Below, one piece after another: positions 33,327-41,675 of a stretch of DNA of 64,000 nucleotides. The DNA lies in the NCBI GenBank assembly GCA_019752335.1, contig JAIEMJ010000024.1, positions 1-64,000 of the forward strand, written 5' to 3'. Source of the DNA: Bryobacteraceae bacterium. Its GTDB lineage: Bacteria > Acidobacteriota > Terriglobia > Bryobacterales > Bryobacteraceae. The notes beneath the pieces are model-generated. The model was not told the origin of the DNA. It did not search any database and was given only the letters and a program-made list of their open reading frames with translations. Every line of letters begins with the position of its first letter. Position 1 is the stretch's first letter. The position numbers and the translations under genes are program-made.

Positions 33327-34742
33327 TTACCCGAAGAACGGCACCGACGGCGCGTAGAAGTACTCGCCACCCCGCATCCGCACGAACCCCTTGAAGTCGA
33401 TCGGCGTCGCCAGCGGCACCATCTGGCCGTAGCGCTGTGACCACGGCTGCGGCGTGGAAGACGGATTCTGGCCAATCACCGGATCGATGCCGTCGTTCGA
33501 GTGCGGAAAGCTGTTGTTGTTCACCCATGTGCCCTGCACAAATTCAAACTGCTGCGCGATATCCGCCACGAAGCAGCCAAACAGCAGGCCCACGTTACCG
33601 CTGGGCATCAAATCAATCGAAGGCTCTTCCTTCTCGGGACGGTCGCCGTACGGGATCCCGCGACGCGCCAGCCGCTTAGTCCGGTCGAAGTCGAGACCTC
33701 CCGGGCTGCTGCCGCGCGGATTCGTCTTGCGGATGTGGGCGTGAAACGGGCAACGCTGCCCCGCCGCGTCGGCGTCATAGTTGAAGTTATTTGGGACCCC
33801 CGTCGGCGGCAGGTCATCCACCGGCGCGGGCAACGAGGTGCCGCCCCCGGGCGACATGGTGGCCGCTGCCGCCAGGGTGACCGGAGCGCCGTTCTCAAAG
33901 CGCCCCACCACCTGCGCCCCGGCAATCTCCTTGTCCGCGTTCAACTGCGCATTGCCGAGGTTCTCCTCGGCGCGCTTGAAGCCGCGCACGTCCTGGTCCA
34001 GCTTGCGGAAGACGAAGAAGCTCCCATAGGACTCCGCATGAGCGTGAAGTGGATCCTTCACCAGCACCAGATTCGGTCCTGCCGCCGGGTCCCATTTGTC
34101 GATCCCGCCGTTGCTCTGTTCACTCGCCACCTCCTCCTCGAAAAACAGCGGCTGGCTGCGGCCATCCACATAGCCGAAGTGCTCAATGTGGTCGCCATTG
34201 TCATTGCGGCGGCCGTGCCCAGTCTCCACCTGCACCACGTTGCCGACGGTCGATAGCCTCCCGATCAAGGCGCGGGCTTCGCGGGAAAGGAAATGACGGT
34301 CGTCGTCGGCCAGGATGAAAAGAGCGTGGATCTCCTGCCGGAAGCCGGGGTCCCAAAGGGGCACCGCGGGATCGTTCAGCCGGGGGACCGAGCTCTTCAT
34401 ACCGTTCTTGAACTCGGCGGGAAAACCGGCCAAACTGGCTCCCAGGTGGCTGAGCCCCTTGCCGGTCAGCAGCACACCGCGGAAGATTTCGCCTTCGAGT
34501 CCGCTTTCTTTAAACTCCTGGCGCTCCTTCAGTTGCTTGGCCAGCGTGGTCAGTTTCGGCGCATACTTCTTCAGAAAGGCCTTCACCGAGGCCTTCGGTT
34601 TCGTGAAGTGAACGAAGATGTTCACTGCATGGTCGCGGCCATGCGACTTCAGGATATTTCCCTGCATGCGCTCAAAAGCGGGAGCGAGTGCCGGAATTTG
34701 AGCAGTCAGAATCGGCGTAGCAGACTGGTGTAGGTTAGGCAT
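33327..34742 (-). CDS. DyP-type haem peroxidase
   Basis: A 471-residue dye-decolorising peroxidase. The distal-site 'GYVDGRSQP' supplies the GxxDG motif with catalytic Asp, and 'CPFHAHIRKTNPRG' holds the proximal His ligand and Arg, in normal order. The family oxidises dyes, lignin-like compounds and porphyrins with H2O2. The ATG at 34742 is chosen (GGAGG 10 nt upstream); a TTG at 34748 is possible. No signal peptide or encapsulin gene is seen, so a cytoplasmic role or encapsulated form cannot be settled. It is monocistronic. Confidence 0.93.
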   Translation of the reverse strand: MPNLHQSATPILTAQIPALAPAFERMQGNILKSHGRDHAVNIFVHFTKPKASVKAFLKKYAPKLTTLAKQLKERQEFKESGLEGEIFRGVLLTGKGLSHLGASLAGFPAEFKNGMKSSVPRLNDPAVPLWDPGFRQEIHALFILADDDRHFLSREARALIGRLSTVGNVVQVETGHGRRNDNGDHIEHFGYVDGRSQPLFFEEEVASEQSNGGIDKWDPAAGPNLVLVKDPLHAHAESYGSFFVFRKLDQDVRGFKRAEENLGNAQLNADKEIAGAQVVGRFENGAPVTLAAAATMSPGGGTSLPAPVDDLPPTGVPNNFNYDADAAGQRCPFHAHIRKTNPRGSSPGGLDFDRTKRLARRGIPYGDRPEKEEPSIDLMPSGNVGLLFGCFVADIAQQFEFVQGTWVNNNSFPHSNDGIDPVIGQNPSSTPQPWSQRYGQMVPLATPIDFKGFVRMRGGEYFYAPSVPFFG

Positions 34743-34846
34743 AAGCAACCGTCCTCCACCTGTACACGCGCAAAAAGGCTACGCCGGGGGACACCGTGTC
34801 TGGTAAACTTTCGTCCCCTGCCCGCTACAAACACCGGGAAGCCGGC

Positions 34847-35767
34847 CTAAGGCTGATTCTGGGCTCGCTTCACCCAGCGATACGCCGCCTGCGAATTGCG
34901 CCAGAAAAACTTCTCCTGCACCGCGCGACTCTTGCTGGCAAAGTAGCTTTGCACCGTAGATAGGCCTTGCGCGTATGTCCCCGACGTGTCGCTATTCGGC
35001 CAGTCGCTCCCGTAAAGCACGCGGTCTTCGCCGAAGGTCGCGCACAGAGGATCGAGCAGGCTCGCCGTCGACGGCTTGTCCGCCGCCTTCTGCCGCAGCA
35101 GAATCGCCGAGAGCTTCACATAAACCTGTTTGCGCGCGCCCAACTCGCGCAAGAGCTTCTCGTACGTGGCCCGCTCACCGGCCGCCACCCGAATGTTCGG
35201 CAAATGGTCAATCACGATGCGCAGCGTGGGGTGGCGGTCCGTAATCCGCAAGGTATCTTCCAGCAGACGGATGCTCTGGTTGGCCGTGTCGAGCGACAAA
35301 CCGGCCTTGGCTAGCCGTCCGAGGTCGGCGACGAACTCCGGTTTAGCCAAACCGGCGCGCAGATCGCGATCCCAAAGGTAACCGTAACGGATGCCGCGGA
35401 AGAGCGAATTCCTGGCCAGTTGCTCCAGTTGCTTGGGGAACTCCGGTTTGCCGGGCTCCAGATTGCCCGCGAAGCCCACCATAATGGTGTCCTGCGCGCA
35501 GACGTCCAGCACCCATTGGTTGTCGGTAAACCACGGGCTCGCCTCAATCTCAATCGCGCCCACCACGTTGAACCCCTTGGTCACCTCGCGCAAGCGCTTC
35601 GGCAACGCCGTCTTATACAGCACGGGGTTATCCTTCGGCGGCCACGGCACACCGCCGGCGCGCGACGGGTCAAAGAGGTGGACGTGCGTATCGATGATCG
35701 GGATCGGAGGATCAGCGGCTAAGAGCGGAGCGGCAGCGGTGGTTTGCAGAAAGGCACGGCGCTTCAT
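34847..35767 (-). CDS. Exported amidohydrolase (amidohydro-2 / fuconolactonase-like)
   Basis: A 306-residue TIM-barrel hydrolase. The N-terminus 'RRAFLQTTAAAPLLAA' is a Tat-like signal. 'IPIIDTHVHLFDPSRAGG' is the metal-binding HxH motif, and 'LYGSDWPNS' near the C-terminus supplies the Asp ligand of the amidohydrolase fold; the middle contains 'IVIDHLPNI' with a metal/substrate His. The pattern is closest to lactonase/decarboxylase-type Amidohydro_2 enzymes acting on sugar lactones. The substrate is unknown. It is 49 nt from nrdR, same strand, possibly read through. Confidence 0.85.
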   Translation of the reverse strand: MKRRAFLQTTAAAPLLAADPPIPIIDTHVHLFDPSRAGGVPWPPKDNPVLYKTALPKRLREVTKGFNVVGAIEIEASPWFTDNQWVLDVCAQDTIMVGFAGNLEPGKPEFPKQLEQLARNSLFRGIRYGYLWDRDLRAGLAKPEFVADLGRLAKAGLSLDTANQSIRLLEDTLRITDRHPTLRIVIDHLPNIRVAAGERATYEKLLRELGARKQVYVKLSAILLRQKAADKPSTASLLDPLCATFGEDRVLYGSDWPNSDTSGTYAQGLSTVQSYFASKSRAVQEKFFWRNSQAAYRWVKRAQNQP

Positions 35768-35815
35768 CCTTGGCAGTGTATCGCCAAATCGGCCCTACCC
35801 GATGGTTTGCGTCCT

Positions 35816-36292
35816 CTAAGACCGCGGTTCGCGGATGGTCTTCTGCCGCATCAGGTTCTTCATCTCGTTGAAGAACGCGTCTTCGTCCTGAAAATCGCGA
35901 TATACCGAGGCGAAGCGGACGTAGGCGATCTTGTCCAGCACCTGCAGGCGCTGCATCAGCAACTCGCCGATCTGGCTGGTGGGAATCTCCCGATCCGGCG
36001 CGTCGTTCAGCAAACCCTCGATCTCGTCCACCAGATTGGCCAGACGAGTCATGGGAATGGGGCGCTTCTCGCACGCCTTGAGGAGGCCGTTGAGCACCTT
36101 CTGCCGGTCAAACTTCTCGCGGCGGCCATCTTTTTTGATCGCCATGTAGGGGATCTCATCAATGCGCTCGTACGTCGTAAAGCGACGGGCGCATTGTAAG
36201 CACTCGCGCCGGCGGCGGATGGATTCCCCCTCCTTGCTTTCGCGCGAGTCGATCACTTTGTCTTGCAGATGGCCGCAAAAGGGGCACAGCAT
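35816..36292 (-). CDS. nrdR: Transcriptional repressor NrdR
   Basis: A 158-residue regulator of ribonucleotide reductase genes. The zinc ribbon reads 'MLCPFCGH' and 'RECLQCARRFTTYERI' (four Cys), and the ATP-cone at ~49-139 contains 'IKKDGRREKFDRQKVLNGL'. It senses ATP/dATP and binds NrdR boxes; a matching box lies in front of nrdJ about 6 kb left (29841-29856). It starts 3 nt downstream of gnd, so the two are probably one transcript. Confidence 0.97.
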   Translation of the reverse strand: MLCPFCGHLQDKVIDSRESKEGESIRRRRECLQCARRFTTYERIDEIPYMAIKKDGRREKFDRQKVLNGLLKACEKRPIPMTRLANLVDEIEGLLNDAPDREIPTSQIGELLMQRLQVLDKIAYVRFASVYRDFQDEDAFFNEMKNLMRQKTIREPRS

Positions 36293-36295
36293 AGG

Positions 36296-37798
36296 CTAAA
36301 TCGCGATCTGCGGACGGCCGGGCTCTGGCCAGTCGAGGTGGAAGAACTTGCCGCGAGGCTGGTCCGTCCGCTCGTAGGTGTGCGCGCCGAAGAAGTCGCG
36401 TTGGGCCTGCAGCAGATTCGCCGGCAAGGACGCCGAGCGGTAGCCGTCGTAGTAGCTGAGCGCTGAACTGAAGGTGGGCACCGGGACGCCGCAAAGCGTC
36501 GCTTCGGCGATCACCTGCCGCCAGTTGGCTTGCGTGCGCTGGATTTCGCTGTTGAAGAACTCGTCCAGCAGCAGGTTCGCGAGTTGTCCGTCCCGCCCGA
36601 AGGCTTCGGTGATCTTCTGCAGGAAACGGGCGCGGATGATGCAGCCGCCGCGCCAGATCTGCGCGATCTCGCCAAAGTTCAGCGTCCACTTGTACTCTTT
36701 CTGCGCCTCGCGCATCAGTTGGAAGCCCTGCGCATAAGAGCAAATCTTGGAGCAATAGAGGGCGTCATGAATCGCGGCGATCATGGCCTTCTTGTCGCCG
36801 GCAAAGGTCTTGGCCGGGCCGGTGAGCTTGGTGGAGGCGTAGACGCGCTCCTCTTTTACGGCCGAAAGACAACGCGCGAAGACGGCTTCGGCGACGGTGG
36901 GCGCGGGCACGCCCATGTCGAGCGCGTTCACCGACGTCCACTTGCCGGTGCCCTTCTGGCCTGCCGTGTCGAGCACGATATCGACGAAGGCGCCACCGGT
37001 GACGGGGTCCTTTTGCCGAAGGATGTCGGCGGTGATCTCGACGAGGAACGAATCGAGCAAGCCTTTATTCCATTCGGCGAAGACGTCGCCGATCTCGCCG
37101 GGCGCCATGCCCAGCAGGTTCTTCATGATGCTGTAGGCTTCGCAGATCATCTGCATGTCGCCGTACTCGATGCCGTTGTGGACCATCTTGACGTAGTGGC
37201 CGGCGCCGTTCGGGCCAATGTAAGTGGAGCAGGCGACGCCACCCAGAATCGGGTTGCCGGGCGTGGCGCCGTCGAGCGGCTTGCCCGTGACGGCGTCCAC
37301 CTTGGCGGCGATGGCGGTCCAGATGGGCTCGATCTCTTTGTAAGCGGCGGGGTCACCACCGGGCATGAGCGAGGGGCCGAAGCGGGCGCCTTCTTCGCCC
37401 CCGGAGACGCCGGAGCCGATAAAGCGGAAGCCCTTAGCGGCGAGGTCCTTCTCGCGGCGAATGGTATCAGTCCAAAGGGCGTTGCCGCCGTCGATGACGA
37501 TGTCGCCGGCTTCGAGATGCGGCAGCAGACTGTCGATCACCGCGTCGGTTGGCGCGCCGGCCTTCACCAGGATGATCATCTTGCGCGGCCGCTTCAGCGA
37601 CCCGACGAAGCCCTCAATCGTGGCTTGGCCTACCAGGCCGCCAGGAGTATGCCGGTTTTCGGCGACGAACTTCTCCATGGTCGCGGCCGTACGGTTGTAG
37701 ACAGAGATGCGGAAGCCGTGGTCGGCGACGTTCAGGGCGAGGTTCTGGCCCATGACGGCAAGGCCGACGAGCCCGATATCGGAAAGCTGTTCACTCAT
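36296..37798 (-). CDS. gnd: 6-phosphogluconate dehydrogenase, decarboxylating
   Basis: A 500-residue NADP-dependent enzyme of the oxidative pentose-phosphate pathway (6-phosphogluconate to ribulose 5-phosphate). Landmarks are '[16 protein letters not shown]' (Rossmann GxAxMG), '[10 protein letters not shown]', '[12 protein letters not shown]', '[15 protein letters not shown]' and the catalytic Lys/Asn in '[14 protein letters not shown]'. Length is that of the long dimeric form. It provides NADPH and ribose, and its transcript probably includes nrdR 3 nt downstream, a natural link to dNTP supply. Confidence 0.96.
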   Translation of the reverse strand: MSEQLSDIGLVGLAVMGQNLALNVADHGFRISVYNRTAATMEKFVAENRHTPGGLVGQATIEGFVGSLKRPRKMIILVKAGAPTDAVIDSLLPHLEAGDIVIDGGNALWTDTIRREKDLAAKGFRFIGSGVSGGEEGARFGPSLMPGGDPAAYKEIEPIWTAIAAKVDAVTGKPLDGATPGNPILGGVACSTYIGPNGAGHYVKMVHNGIEYGDMQMICEAYSIMKNLLGMAPGEIGDVFAEWNKGLLDSFLVEITADILRQKDPVTGGAFVDIVLDTAGQKGTGKWTSVNALDMGVPAPTVAEAVFARCLSAVKEERVYASTKLTGPAKTFAGDKKAMIAAIHDALYCSKICSYAQGFQLMREAQKEYKWTLNFGEIAQIWRGGCIIRARFLQKITEAFGRDGQLANLLLDEFFNSEIQRTQANWRQVIAEATLCGVPVPTFSSALSYYDGYRSASLPANLLQAQRDFFGAHTYERTDQPRGKFFHLDWPEPGRPQIAI

Positions 37799-37868
37799 GT
37801 AGCCAACATTTTCTCACGCCGTAACCGGAAGCGCGCTGCCGCCGTCCGAAGAAATTGAGAGACTGATC

Positions 37869-38837
37869 ATGATGAAGACACTTTTTTCAAGCTTGCTACT
37901 GCTGAACGCGGCCCTGCTGTGGGCCGACAAGACCAACCCCAGCCAAGCGGAGATCGACGAGATCGTCAAAAAGTTCGCCGCCAAGGAGAGCGAATTCGCC
38001 ACCGCGCGGCAGGCCTATACCTATCGCCAGTCGGCCAAACTCCAGGAGGTCGGCGCCCAGGGCGGCAAGTGGGAAGAGGTGTCGGACATCGTCTTTTCGG
38101 GCGCTGGCAAGCGAGAGGAGAAGGTGATCCGCGCCCCCGTGCAGACCCTGCGCAACATCATCATGACCCCCGAAGACTTGCAGGATATGCGCAATACACA
38201 GCCCTTCGTCCTCACGTCGAGCGAGGTGGACCAATACTTCGTCCGTTTCCTGGGCCGCGAAAAGGTGGACGAGATCGACGCCTACGTCTTCGCCGTAAAG
38301 CCCAAGAAGCTCGAGACCGGCAAGCGTTACTTCTCCGGCATGATCTACGTCGATGACCAGGATTTGCAGATCGTGAAGAGCTACGGCCGTGGCGTCGGTA
38401 TCGCCAAGAATCAGCAGTTCCCCAAGTTCGAGACGTTCCGCGAACAGATCGACGGCAAGTATTGGTTCCCCACGTACACCGTGTCGAACGACACGCTGAA
38501 CTTCGATAGCGGTCCGGTGCCGATCAAGATGACGGTGAAGTACGAGAACTACAAGCGCTTCCAGGCCGAATCGACGATCAAGTTCGGCGACATCGCCGAG
38601 CCCACGACGCCGGCTGCGCCCACCGCTCCTCCTGTGACCACCACACCGGGCGCACCCACGCCCTCGTCCACGGATAGCGATCTGCCGCCGCATATGCGCC
38701 AGAAGACGACGCCCAAGCCAGGCGCCACGCCCTCTTCCACCACGTCCACGACGGCCGCGCCACCGCCGCCGCCGGTTTCGTCCGGCCCCGAACTGGCGCC
38801 GCTCTACGGCAAACCGACGCCGAAGAAGAAGAAGTAA
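37869..38837 (+). CDS. Exported LolA-like outer-membrane lipoprotein-sorting family protein
   Basis: A 322-residue protein with a signal peptide ('FSSLLLLNAALLWA'). The body (~25-240) is a beta-rich fold resembling the LolA/outer-membrane lipoprotein-sorting superfamily ('RQAYTYRQSAKLQEV', 'YFSGMIYVDDQDLQIVKSYGRG', 'FPKFETFREQIDGKYWFPTYT'). The tail (~245-322) is Pro/Thr/Ala-rich low complexity and ends in Lys-Lys-Lys. It overlaps the next gene by one base (TAATG), so the three genes 37869-39825 are coupled. Substrate unknown. Confidence 0.65.
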   Translation: MMKTLFSSLLLLNAALLWADKTNPSQAEIDEIVKKFAAKESEFATARQAYTYRQSAKLQEVGAQGGKWEEVSDIVFSGAGKREEKVIRAPVQTLRNIIMTPEDLQDMRNTQPFVLTSSEVDQYFVRFLGREKVDEIDAYVFAVKPKKLETGKRYFSGMIYVDDQDLQIVKSYGRGVGIAKNQQFPKFETFREQIDGKYWFPTYTVSNDTLNFDSGPVPIKMTVKYENYKRFQAESTIKFGDIAEPTTPAAPTAPPVTTTPGAPTPSSTDSDLPPHMRQKTTPKPGATPSSTTSTTAAPPPPPVSSGPELAPLYGKPTPKKKK

Positions 38838-39340
38838 TGCGCATTCTTACCTGGTTCCTGTTGGCCAGTCCGCTGGTGGCGCAAGTCGCTCCCGGCTTGG
38901 GCCGCGGCTATCTGGGAGAGCTCGAGCACACCGGCCGCCAAGTGCTGCAACTCGCCGAGGCCGTCCCCGAAGCGAAGTACTCCTGGCGTCCCGCGCCGGG
39001 TGTGATGTCGGTGGCCGAGGTCTACACGCACATCTACGAGGGCAACTTCTTCCTGCTCAGCCAGGCCGGACATCCGGTACCCAAAGAGATGCAGACAAAG
39101 ACTACGTCGAAGGCCGAGATCATCGCGCGGCTGAAGCGCAGCCTGGCCGAGGTGAAGCAGAAGTACGAAGCGACTTCGCCCGCCGAGATGCAGCGGCCCG
39201 TAAAGTTCCTCGGCACGGTGGACTCGAAGGTCGAGAATTTGTATCTGCGCATCCTGGCGCACATCAGCGAGCACATGGGCCAGTCGATCGCCTACGCGCG
39301 CATGAACGGCGTCGTCCCGCCCTGGTCCGTCAAACCATGA
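38837..39340 (+). CDS. DinB-family protein, possibly exported
   Basis: A 167-residue four-helix protein of the DinB/YfiT type with an N-terminal signal-like hydrophobic stretch ('ILTWFLLASPLVAQV'). 'SWRPAPGVMSVAEVYTHIYEGNFFLL' contains the first metal His, and 'LRILAHISEHMGQSIAYARMNGVVP' the second metal-binding His pair. The family uses a three-His metal site in thiol-dependent transferases; the role of this copy is unknown. Its stop overlaps the next DinB start by 4 nt. Confidence 0.88.
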   Translation: MRILTWFLLASPLVAQVAPGLGRGYLGELEHTGRQVLQLAEAVPEAKYSWRPAPGVMSVAEVYTHIYEGNFFLLSQAGHPVPKEMQTKTTSKAEIIARLKRSLAEVKQKYEATSPAEMQRPVKFLGTVDSKVENLYLRILAHISEHMGQSIAYARMNGVVPPWSVKP

Positions 39341-39825
39341 CTGAACCCTGGCTCCGTGGGCCGATAGCCGATCTGCATCCCGTCGCCGCGCATCTGATCT
39401 ACACCTTCACGCAAGCGCGCGAGGAGTTGGCGTTGCGTCCGATGGACGTCTGGGCCCCGGTGGGTCCGATTGCGCCGGTAGGCTTTCATCTCGCGCATAT
39501 CGCAGGCAGCGTGAACCGGCTGACGACGTATCTGCGCGGCGAGCAGTTGACGCCGGAGCAGATGGCCCGTTTGCAAGCCGAGTCGACGCCGGGGCCTACC
39601 TGGGCCGAATTGCTGGCGGCCATGGAAGTCGAGTTCGCGGCCACCGAAGCGCTCGTCCGCACGATTTCGCCGGAGACCTACCCGGAGCCTCGCTACGTTG
39701 GGCGGAAGCGGTTGCCGACGACGGCCGGCGGGCTGATTATCCATATGGCCGAGCACACACAGCGGCACACCGGCCAGGCGCTGCTCACCGTGAAGCTAGC
39801 GCTGGCGGCTTCCGACAGTTACTGA
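39337..39825 (+). CDS. DinB-family protein (second copy)
   Basis: A 162-residue DinB-fold protein with 'GPIADLHPVAAHLIYTFTQAREEL' first helix, 'IAPVGFHLAHIAGSVNRLTTYL' with one metal His, and a C-terminal 'IIHMAEHTQRHTGQALLTVKLA' holding the other two. No signal peptide, so it is cytoplasmic in contrast to the copy upstream, with which it overlaps by 4 nt (ATGA). The two DinB proteins probably arose by duplication but have diverged strongly. Confidence 0.9.
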   Translation: MTEPWLRGPIADLHPVAAHLIYTFTQAREELALRPMDVWAPVGPIAPVGFHLAHIAGSVNRLTTYLRGEQLTPEQMARLQAESTPGPTWAELLAAMEVEFAATEALVRTISPETYPEPRYVGRKRLPTTAGGLIIHMAEHTQRHTGQALLTVKLALAASDSY

Positions 39826-39850
39826 GCCGGAGAAGGTGGACCATCGGGAG

Positions 39851-40021
39851 CTACGAGGGATCTTTTCCCCGCGTGGCCGGCACGGCCTTCACCAGTCCCA
39901 GACCCAGCAGGACGACCGCACCGACCACGATCCAGTGGGTGGCGACGTGCAGCAGTGAGGCCCCATAGATCAAGCCGCCGATCAGGATCACGAATCCGAC
40001 AAGGTATATTGCGAATGACAT
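39851..40021 (-). CDS. Small membrane protein (56 residues)
   Basis: A 56-residue reading frame with two hydrophobic segments, ~4-24 ('IYLVGFVILIGGLIYGASLL') and ~30-47, ending in a charged 'ATRGKDPS'. A longer frame on this strand runs to 41170, but that part is antisense to the methyltransferase. It fits the gap between the DinB gene and the methyltransferase and has a plausible ATG but a weak ribosome site. No family was recognised. Confidence 0.55.
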   Translation of the reverse strand: MSFAIYLVGFVILIGGLIYGASLLHVATHWIVVGAVVLLGLGLVKAVPATRGKDPS

Positions 40022-40123
40022 TGCTATTCGCAGAGCAATTCGAGGTCCGCGACGGAGTCGGCAAAAAGTGCACTCCTGGTGCGTCCAACTGGAAGTCATA
40101 TACAGTAGTGGGAACCAAAGCCT

Positions 40124-41158
40124 ATGCACCAAAACGAACTCCCACCCGCCGCCCAGATGATGAACCTGCTCTGGGGTAAGGCCGTCGCCACCTCCATCTC
40201 GGCCGTCGCCAAACTCGGCGTTGCCGACCACATGTCCCTCACCGAACCAGCCTCCGCCGAAGCGCTCGCTCAGGCCACCCACGCTCACGCCCCCAGCCTC
40301 TACCGCGTTCTGCGCATGCTCTCCGGCATCGGGATGTTCCAGGAACACTCCGGCCAGCGCTTCACCCTTACACCGCTCTCCAACACTCTTCGCTCCGATG
40401 TGCCCGATTCCGTCCGCGGCGTCTGTATGTTCCTCACCGACCCCTGGCACATGCGTGGGTACGAAAACATCCTGCACTGCCTCCAGACCGGCGAAAACGG
40501 GGTTACCAAAGCCTACGGCCGCCACGGTTTCGACGTCATTGCCGAGGATCCCGCCTCGCTCGAGAATTTCCAGATCGGCATGTCCAACTACACCGCCATG
40601 GAAGGCGCTCTCCTCGATCCGCTGCTGGATCTCTCTTCCTTCCGGCGCATCGGCGATGTGGGCGGCGGCCACGGCTCGTTGTTGGCGCAAATCCTCCGCC
40701 GGAATCCCACGCTGCAAGGGATTCTCTTCGATCTTCCGGAAGTCGTCGCACACGCGCCAAACCCCGCGGATCTCGGCCTCACCGGCCGCATGACCATCGA
40801 GGCCGGCAGCATGTTCGAGCGCGTCCCCACCGGCTGCGACGCTTACATCATGAAGCACATCATCCACGACTGGGACGACGAACACTCCCGCAAAGTCCTT
40901 CGCCTGATGTGCGATCAACTCGCTGCGGAAGCTCCGCAAGCCGGCCGCGTCTTCCTGGCCGAAATGGTGGTCCCGCACAGCCCCGAGCCCCATCCCGCCA
41001 AATTCCTGGATATCGAAATGCTCGTCATGACGCCCGGCGGCAAGGAGCGAACGACAGCCGAATTCGCCGTGCTCTTCGAATCCGCGGGCCTCGAACTCGT
41101 GCGCACGCTCACCACGCCCGGCCCCATTTGCCTGATCGAAGCCCGCGTAGCCGCCTGA
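40124..41158 (+). CDS. SAM-dependent O-methyltransferase (methyltransferase family 2)
   Basis: A 344-residue O-methyltransferase with the usual two parts. The N-terminal dimerisation/winged-helix domain (~10-95) carries 'SISAVAKLGVADHM' and 'APSLYRVLRMLSGIGMFQE'. The catalytic domain has the SAM loop 'IGDVGGGHGSLLAQIL' at ~177, 'FDLPEVVAHAP' and the catalytic-region 'IMKHIIHDWDDE' (His-Asp). Such enzymes methylate phenolic or polyketide hydroxyls; no pathway genes are adjacent, so the substrate is unknown. Confidence 0.92.
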   Translation: MHQNELPPAAQMMNLLWGKAVATSISAVAKLGVADHMSLTEPASAEALAQATHAHAPSLYRVLRMLSGIGMFQEHSGQRFTLTPLSNTLRSDVPDSVRGVCMFLTDPWHMRGYENILHCLQTGENGVTKAYGRHGFDVIAEDPASLENFQIGMSNYTAMEGALLDPLLDLSSFRRIGDVGGGHGSLLAQILRRNPTLQGILFDLPEVVAHAPNPADLGLTGRMTIEAGSMFERVPTGCDAYIMKHIIHDWDDEHSRKVLRLMCDQLAAEAPQAGRVFLAEMVVPHSPEPHPAKFLDIEMLVMTPGGKERTTAEFAVLFESAGLELVRTLTTPGPICLIEARVAA

Positions 41159-41675
41159 TCCGCCCACCACCAGTTCTCCAGTTCGTCCACGCGATTGACG
41201 TAAGCTGGAAGCAACGGAGGTTCCTCATGCGGGGAGCGTGCTGGGCGATCTGGTGGGTGAGTGTCGCGGCGTACGGCCAATGGCCCGTCGTGCTCGACGA
41301 GGGGAAGCTGCGCGTGGTGCTGCGCGACGGCAAATCCGTAGTGGTGCTGCCGGTAAGCAACAACGCGGCGGCGGCGAGTCGCGCGACGCTGGAATTGTTG
41401 TAGTCGTAGAGCGCGAACTGCCCGGATTTCGCTTGCATAGGGAAGCGCGGCGACCAGGAGAATTCGAAGGACTGGCCCGCCAGCTTGCGGCCACAAACAG
41501 AACACGACCCGGTCCGGGTGAACAATCCCGAAGCGCGGACGGTCTTGCCACCCTCTCGTTGGAGGGTGGAGTAAGTGCTTCTTTGTAGCCGAGTCCTGAC
41601 CATTTCGTCATGGTCGGCGATGTGCGCAATGCCACCTGGGCGCTTGCAGTGGCGGCCCGCAGTGGCGGCTCCCGC
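41159..41675. other. 517-nt region with gene remnants, no intact gene
   Basis: Apart from the fragment at 41227-41403, a minus-strand frame at ~41380-41560 encodes a protein-like segment ('RTGSCSVCGRKLAG', then 'FEFSWSPRFPMQA') with a CxxC pair and a good aromatic pattern, but it lacks a credible start or end. The two apparent fragments face each other and meet near 41400. This looks like a rearrangement junction holding parts of two unrelated genes. No repeat or terminator was found. Confidence 0.4.
41227..41403 (+). pseudogene. Truncated 5' fragment of an exported-protein gene
   Basis: ATG 41227 has a good ribosome site (GGAGG, 7 nt upstream) and gives a signal peptide ('WAIWWVSVAAYG') followed by ~40 residues ('WPVVLDEGKLRVVLRDGKSV'), then an early stop at 41401-41403. 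The signal and strong initiation site suggest a once longer exported protein now cut short. It could alternatively be a genuine 58-residue exported peptide. Confidence 0.4.

Noticed and set aside
36530-37858. Plus-strand frame of 442 codons opposite gnd
   Set aside because: Antisense shadow; gnd is a complete and conserved enzyme.
40022-41170. Long minus-strand extension upstream of the small membrane protein
   Set aside because: It is antisense to the methyltransferase; only the last 56 codons are protein-like.
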